The position numbers and the translations under genes were made by a program. Below, in pieces: positions 6,671 through 10,591 of a stretch of DNA of 10,591 bases (position 1 is the first letter of the stretch; every line of letters begins with the position of its first letter). The notes under the pieces were generated by a model. It had not been told where the DNA came from and searched no databases. It saw nothing but the letters and a program-made list of their open reading frames with translations. Source of the DNA: Nitrospirae bacterium CG2_30_53_67. GTDB taxonomy: Bacteria; CG2-30-53-67. The DNA lies in contig MNYV01000109.1 in NCBI GenBank assembly GCA_001873285.1, positions 1-10,591 of the forward strand. Direction: 5' to 3'.

Positions 6671-6674
6671 ATTC

Positions 6675-7478
6675 ATGCTTATGTATAAGGAATACTGGGG
6701 TTTAAAGGAATATCCATTTGAAAATCTTCCAAATCCTGGCTATCTCTATAAATCTCCCATTCACGAAGAGGCCCTGACGCGGCTGATTTATGCTATTGAG
6801 AACCGCAAGGGTGCGGCCATGCTGACCGGTGAGATCGGCTGCGGCAAGACCACGATCAGCCGGCTCCTGGTGCAGAGGCTCGTGAAAAGAAATTATCAAC
6901 TGGCCCTGATCGAGAACCCCTGCCTGCCGGCCGATGACTTCTTCAAGGAGATCCTGTATCAGTTCGGATTGAAGACTACGGCTCAATCCAAGAGCGAGAT
7001 GATCCACCAGCTCAACGATTTCCTGTATCAAAACCTCAAAGACGGGAAAAACACAGTGATCATTGTGGATGAGGCGCAACTGATCAACAGCAGCGAGACC
7101 TTCGAGGAACTGAGACTCCTGCTGAACTTCCAGATGAACGATTGTTTTCTCCTGACCCTGATCCTGATCGGCCAGCCCGAACTCCAAGAAAAGATGGAGA
7201 ATATGCCTCAGCTGGACCAGAGGATCGCCATCCGTTACCACCTCAAGCCTCTGGACATGCAGGAGATGGTCAAGTTCATCTTTTTCAGGCTCAAGAAGGC
7301 GGGCGCCAGGCGCAACATGTTTACCAATGACGCCTTCCGGCGGATCTATGAACACAGCACCGGCATTCCGAGGAAGATCAATAACATTTGTGATCTCAGC
7401 CTGCTGATCGGCTGCGGAGAGAGCGTCAAGTTCATCAGTACCATGATCGTGGACAAGTCGGCCAACGGTTCCTTTTAA
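6675..7478 (+). CDS. ExeA/GspA-like AAA ATPase (secretion or pilus type)
   Basis: A 267-residue protein. The N-terminus has the GLKEYPFENLPNPGYLY pattern (9-25) typical of the ExeA/GspA/MshM family. Then come Walker A GEIGCGKTT (52-60), Walker B TVIIVDEAQ (127-135), a sensor-like LILIGQPEL (162-170) and a sensor-2 region, TGIPRKINNICD (229-240). Relatives energise peptidoglycan remodelling or assembly of type II secretion and MSHA-type pili, or lie in exosortase/PEP-CTERM loci as about 269-residue ATPases. The protein has only the ATPase domain; the C-terminal peptidoglycan-binding and membrane parts of full ExeA are absent, so it is likely cytoplasmic and works with a partner. Start 6675 or 6681 differs by two residues. 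The HD-GYP-like gene starts 12 bp downstream, so the two are almost certainly one operon. No secretin, pilin or exosortase gene is in view. Confidence 0.88.
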   Translation: MLMYKEYWGLKEYPFENLPNPGYLYKSPIHEEALTRLIYAIENRKGAAMLTGEIGCGKTTISRLLVQRLVKRNYQLALIENPCLPADDFFKEILYQFGLKTTAQSKSEMIHQLNDFLYQNLKDGKNTVIIVDEAQLINSSETFEELRLLLNFQMNDCFLLTLILIGQPELQEKMENMPQLDQRIAIRYHLKPLDMQEMVKFIFFRLKKAGARRNMFTNDAFRRIYEHSTGIPRKINNICDLSLLIGCGESVKFISTMIVDKSANGSF

Positions 7479-7490
7479 GGGAGCAGACCT

Positions 7491-8717
7491 ATGGTAAGAA
7501 TCAGCGAAATATTGCGCAAGTCCGGAGGCGGATCCGGGGAAGAAGAGAAACCATCCGTCGTACTGCATCAGGCCGTTCCTAAGAAGAAGGCGCCGCGGTC
7601 TTTCGGAAAATCAGAGGATCTGAAGCTGAGCGAGATCCTTTCCGTAGATGAACTGCTCAAGGAGAGCGAAGAAAAGGGGATTTCCACGATCATCTCCAAG
7701 GAGGAACTGCGAAGGATGTCCTCCGGCATTCTGGTCGAGAAATCCGACGTCAAGAATGCTGACGGGGAATGGATCTACGGGGATGTGGACAAGATCTACG
7801 AGGATGCCAAGAAACAGGTCGGCCTCGCCATGGACAAAGGAAAGTCGAATCAAACCTTCTCCGTGGACGCGATCGCAGAATGCACCGTCCGGATGGTTCA
7901 AAGCCTGATGGCCGGAGACAAGCTCTACCTGAAGGCGGTTTATACCCGTCACTCCTCCAACGACCTTGTTTCCCATTCCTTGAATGTAGCGATCTTCTCC
8001 CTGAAGGTCGGGATGGGGCTCAATTACAGTGAGAATCAGCTCATCCGCCTCGGGACCGTTGCTCTCCTGCACGATATCGGGATGGCCAAGCTCAATACCA
8101 AGATCATCAACAAGGAAGATGTGCTGACCAAGGAAGAGTATGAAGAGATGAAGCGGCACCCCGAATACAGCTATGAAATGCTCTCCCGCCTCGGGCGTCA
8201 GTATGAATGGATCGCGACCGTGGTGCGGCAGGAGCATGAGCGGATCAACGGCAAGGGGTATCCGAGAGGGCTTTCAGGGGAAGACCTCCATGAGTACGCA
8301 CAGATCATCGGCCTGGTCGACTACTATGAAGCCCTGACCCATACCCGGCCGCAGCGCAGACGTTTTCTCCCTTACGATGCCGTCAAGATCATCGTGGAGC
8401 AGGAGAAGGGGGTGTTCGCCCAGAAGCTGATCAAAACGCTTCTGAGAAAGATCTCCGTCTTTCCTCTGGAAGGGTTTGTGAAGCTGAACACCAACGAGAT
8501 CGGCAAGGTGATTGAAACCAGCGAAGAGCGCCCGCTCAGGCCCACGGTGGAGATCCTGTACCAGGCTGAAGGGCAGAAGCTGAAGGCGCCGAGGATCATC
8601 AGCCTCAAGGATAATCCCCTCATCTACATTATCAGTTCGGTCTACGAGGAGGATATCCTCGGCGAAAAAAACGGCTGGAACCTGCAGGCCGCAGCGAAAC
8701 ATCACAGAAATCCATAG
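7491..8717 (+). CDS. HD-GYP-like phosphohydrolase-domain protein with altered active site
   Basis: A 408-residue protein. Residues 1-120 are charged and probably flexible, starting with RISEILRK (3-10) and a related KLSEIL (45-50). The HD domain runs from about 155 to 300. It has H162, the HD pair H194-D195, H223 (KRHPEY), H249 in EHERINGKGYPRGL (248-261) and D277 in VDYYEAL (276-282). HD-GYP proteins hydrolyse cyclic di-GMP, but two usual ligands differ: the Lys of HDIGK is Met198, and the first His of HHExxDGxGYP is Glu248. Activity may therefore be changed, on another substrate, or lost. The remaining 110 residues hold no domain I recognise. There is no signal peptide, membrane segment or receiver domain. 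GGGAG at 7479-7483 supports the start. Coupling to the ATPase gene suggests a joint role in envelope assembly or its c-di-GMP control. Confidence 0.85.
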   Translation: MVRISEILRKSGGGSGEEEKPSVVLHQAVPKKKAPRSFGKSEDLKLSEILSVDELLKESEEKGISTIISKEELRRMSSGILVEKSDVKNADGEWIYGDVDKIYEDAKKQVGLAMDKGKSNQTFSVDAIAECTVRMVQSLMAGDKLYLKAVYTRHSSNDLVSHSLNVAIFSLKVGMGLNYSENQLIRLGTVALLHDIGMAKLNTKIINKEDVLTKEEYEEMKRHPEYSYEMLSRLGRQYEWIATVVRQEHERINGKGYPRGLSGEDLHEYAQIIGLVDYYEALTHTRPQRRRFLPYDAVKIIVEQEKGVFAQKLIKTLLRKISVFPLEGFVKLNTNEIGKVIETSEERPLRPTVEILYQAEGQKLKAPRIISLKDNPLIYIISSVYEEDILGEKNGWNLQAAAKHHRNP

Positions 8718-8776
8718 GGTGGATCTCTGCGGAAGACTTCTTTTAACCGTGACCTTTCCATAAATTGAAGACCCTC

Positions 8777-9778
8777 ATGCCCTATGCCGTCGAGATAGAA
8801 AAACTCACCAAGATCTTCAGGCCCAAAAGAGGCATCCGAAGGTGGTTCGCCTCATCCTCCCTCTCTCATGACATCAAGGTGCTGGACGATGTAACCCTCT
8901 GTGTGCAAACCGGAGAGGTCTTCGGCCTGCTCGGGCCCAACGGGGCGGGCAAGACCACGCTGCTTAAGATCCTCTCCACCCTGATCCGTCCGGATCGGGG
9001 GAGTGTCCGCATCCTGGGGTACGACCTGGTTCGGGACGAAAACCGGATCAAAGAGCGGATCGGCATGGTCTATCCGGACGAAAGGAGCTTCTATTGGCGT
9101 CTGAGCGGGAGGGAAAACCTGTGTTTCTTTGGTTCCTTGTTGAACCTCTCCGCAAAAGAGATAGACCGCAGGATCCGGGAACTCTCTTCGTTCATGAACA
9201 TGGGCGACTTTCTGGACGACCGGTATGATGCGTATTCCACAGGGATGAAACAGAGGCTCCTGCTGGCTCGGGCCATGCTGAGGGAGCCTGAAGTCCTGCT
9301 CATGGATGAACCGACCCGGGGGCTGGATCCCACCATGGCCGAAAGTTTGTTAAAGGAGATCTGTTCTCTGGCCTCGAATAAACAAACGACAGTCCTGATG
9401 GTGACCCACAGCCTTTCCGAAGCAAAGAAGTTCTGCAGCCGGATCGGGGTCCTGAGCCAGGGGCGGCTGGTCTGCGAGGGGAGGATGGAAGACCTCAAGG
9501 CATCCTTTCTTGATGCAAGCCGGTATTGTTTCTATATCACTTCCCTGGATACAAAGGTCTTAAGCGAGATGCAGCGCCTTCCATGGGTGACCGACATCCA
9601 GTGGAGCAACGGGAGCGATAAGATCAAACTCGATCTCACGATCCAGGACCCGGAAGCGAACCTGTCCAAAGTCATGGATCTTCTTAGAGAGAACGGGTCC
9701 ATGATCGTCCGCATGGAGGCCGGGGAGTCGGATATAAAGACGATCTTTGCCAGGGCCACCGGCAGGGAGGCGGGATAA
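8777..9778 (+). CDS. ABC-2 type exporter, ATP-binding subunit
   Basis: A 333-residue ABC ATPase of the DrrA/NatA (ABC-2 exporter) kind. Walker A is GPNGAGKTT (53-61), the signature is YSTGMKQ (153-159, replacing LSGGQ), Walker B is VLLMDEP (173-179) with a following GLD (182-184), and H211 is the switch His. Where a Q-loop Gln is expected after GMVYP, the sequence reads DERSFYW (101-107), so the usual Gln is missing. Residues after about 245 form a C-terminal extension like that of many ABC-2 ATPases. I chose ATG 8777, with GAAG six bases upstream, over an in-frame TTG at 8765. The stop is one base before the permease start, so the two are translationally coupled and form one transporter. The substrate cannot be told; drugs, lipids, polysaccharides or ions are all known for the family. 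Confidence 0.92.
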   Translation: MPYAVEIEKLTKIFRPKRGIRRWFASSSLSHDIKVLDDVTLCVQTGEVFGLLGPNGAGKTTLLKILSTLIRPDRGSVRILGYDLVRDENRIKERIGMVYPDERSFYWRLSGRENLCFFGSLLNLSAKEIDRRIRELSSFMNMGDFLDDRYDAYSTGMKQRLLLARAMLREPEVLLMDEPTRGLDPTMAESLLKEICSLASNKQTTVLMVTHSLSEAKKFCSRIGVLSQGRLVCEGRMEDLKASFLDASRYCFYITSLDTKVLSEMQRLPWVTDIQWSNGSDKIKLDLTIQDPEANLSKVMDLLRENGSMIVRMEAGESDIKTIFARATGREAG

Positions 9779-9779
9779 G

Positions 9780-10591
9780 ATGAGCGTGCTCTCTCTCTCT
9801 ATGCTCCATAAACCGTATGCCTTTCTCCGGCGGGATTTTCTGGGAGAAATCAGTTATCGCCTTTCATTTGTATCCCAGGTTGCGGGGGTCTTCTTTTCCG
9901 TGGTGATGTTCTATTATATCTCCCGGCTTTTCGGAAGCTCTGCAAACCCTTATCTTTCAGCCTACGGAGGGGAGTACTTCCCCTTTGTCCTGATCGGGAT
10001 CGCCTTCTACCGTTACCTGAACGTAGCCCTCTCCATTTTTGCCGTGACCATCCGGGAAGGCCAGGTGACCGGCACCCTGGAGGCCATGTTCACCACGCCC
10101 ACAAGACCTATAACGCTTCTGATCTATTCCAGTCTCTGGAGTTTTATTTATGCCACATTCGAAGTGGCGGTCTATCTCTTCTTCGGCGTCGTCTTTTTCG
10201 GTTTTCAGATCGGCCAGGCCAACCTCCTTTCCGTGCTGGTCGTCCTGTTCATCACCATCCTTGCCTTCTCGTCCTTCGGGATCCTTTCCGCGGGTTTTGT
10301 CCTGTTTTACAAGCGGGGAGACCCGATCGCCTTTGTCTTTGGGAGCCTTTCCGCGTTCCTCGGGGGGGTTTATTTTCCGGTAGCGATCCTCCCGAAGTTT
10401 CTGCAGTTCGGCTCGAACCTCCTTCCGTTGACCTACTCCCTTCGTTCTTTGCGGCAGGCCATCCTGATGGGGGCGCCCGTCACAAAGCTCGGTTACGACC
10501 TCGCCGTGCTGGCCCTCTTTGCAGCAGTCGGAATCCCCCTGAGTCTGATTTTTTTCAACACGGCCCTGTCCCGCGCCAAGGACGAGGGCTC
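9780..10591 (+). CDS. ABC-2 type exporter, permease subunit (3' end outside the window)
   Basis: An open frame of 270 codons runs from ATG 9780 to the window edge with no stop. GGGAGG at 9765-9770, inside the end of the ATPase gene, is a good Shine-Dalgarno. The product has about six hydrophobic segments (near 28-50, 66-90, 112-140, 148-178, 182-204 and 238-260). The loop REGQVTGTLEAM (92-103) and GGVYFPVAILP (195-205) are typical of ABC-2 permeases. The final visible residues (SRAKDEG) are a polar tail, so the protein is probably nearly complete. It forms the membrane channel of the exporter with the preceding ATPase. The substrate is unknown. Confidence 0.88.
   Translation, partial: MSVLSLSMLHKPYAFLRRDFLGEISYRLSFVSQVAGVFFSVVMFYYISRLFGSSANPYLSAYGGEYFPFVLIGIAFYRYLNVALSIFAVTIREGQVTGTLEAMFTTPTRPITLLIYSSLWSFIYATFEVAVYLFFGVVFFGFQIGQANLLSVLVVLFITILAFSSFGILSAGFVLFYKRGDPIAFVFGSLSAFLGGVYFPVAILPKFLQFGSNLLPLTYSLRSLRQAILMGAPVTKLGYDLAVLALFAAVGIPLSLIFFNTALSRAKDEG

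Noticed and set aside
6645-6674. TTG start for the ATPase gene
   Set aside because: The AGGAG lies downstream of it, and family members begin close to the GLKEYPF motif, so ATG 6675 or 6681 is preferred.
6702-7568. Minus-strand open frame of 288 codons opposite the ATPase gene
   Set aside because: It is entirely antisense to a well-supported AAA ATPase and shows no family motifs.
8765-8776. TTG start for the ABC ATPase gene
   Set aside because: It adds only four residues, and the nearby ATG at 8777 has a better-placed GAAG.
10150-10383. Plus-strand open frame of 77 codons near the right end
   Set aside because: It lies in another frame inside the ABC-2 permease, which has a continuous frame from 9780 to the window edge.

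Overview
The window is a stretch of chromosome from a Gram-negative, probably anaerobic or facultative, respiring bacterium. The evidence is a lipoprotein with an export signal, a CcdA-type thiol-disulfide membrane protein, a UbiD-family decarboxylase of the quinone-pathway type, an ExeA/GspA-like ATPase and an HD-GYP-like protein. A tRNA nucleotidyltransferase fused to DHH and CBS domains, together with two kinds of palindromic intergenic repeat, suggests Desulfobacterota, Nitrospirota or a related lineage. This placement is an inference from gene types only. No phage, transposase, CRISPR or defence genes are visible.

Left part (1-3009, minus strand): a strong sigma70-type promoter (2981-3009) drives an 874-residue DHH/DHHA1/CBS/CBS/nucleotidyltransferase protein, probably the A-adding or CCA-adding tRNA enzyme. 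Next on the same strand, after a spacer filled by a palindromic repeat (107-293), is the start of a CbiX/SirB-type chelatase that runs off the window.

Middle part (3035-6425, plus strand): a tRNA-Thr(CGT) gene with encoded CCA starts divergently from the nucleotidyltransferase. It is followed after 59 bp by a UbiD-family decarboxylase, a lipoprotein of unknown function with a CxxC/His cluster, an AT-rich palindromic repeat (5543-5680) and ccdA.

Right part (6426-10591, plus strand): a leader with a candidate promoter precedes a two-gene unit made of an ExeA/GspA-like AAA ATPase and an HD-GYP-like protein with an altered active site. A tightly coupled ABC-2 exporter pair follows: an ATPase and a permease whose starts and stops nearly touch. 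The permease is cut by the window end.

Most genes are ordinary housekeeping or envelope genes. The parts most worth a second look are the ExeA/HD-GYP pair, whose second protein carries a GspB-like N-terminal motif, the CxxC lipoprotein next to ccdA, the C33 tRNA-Thr, and the two palindromic elements.
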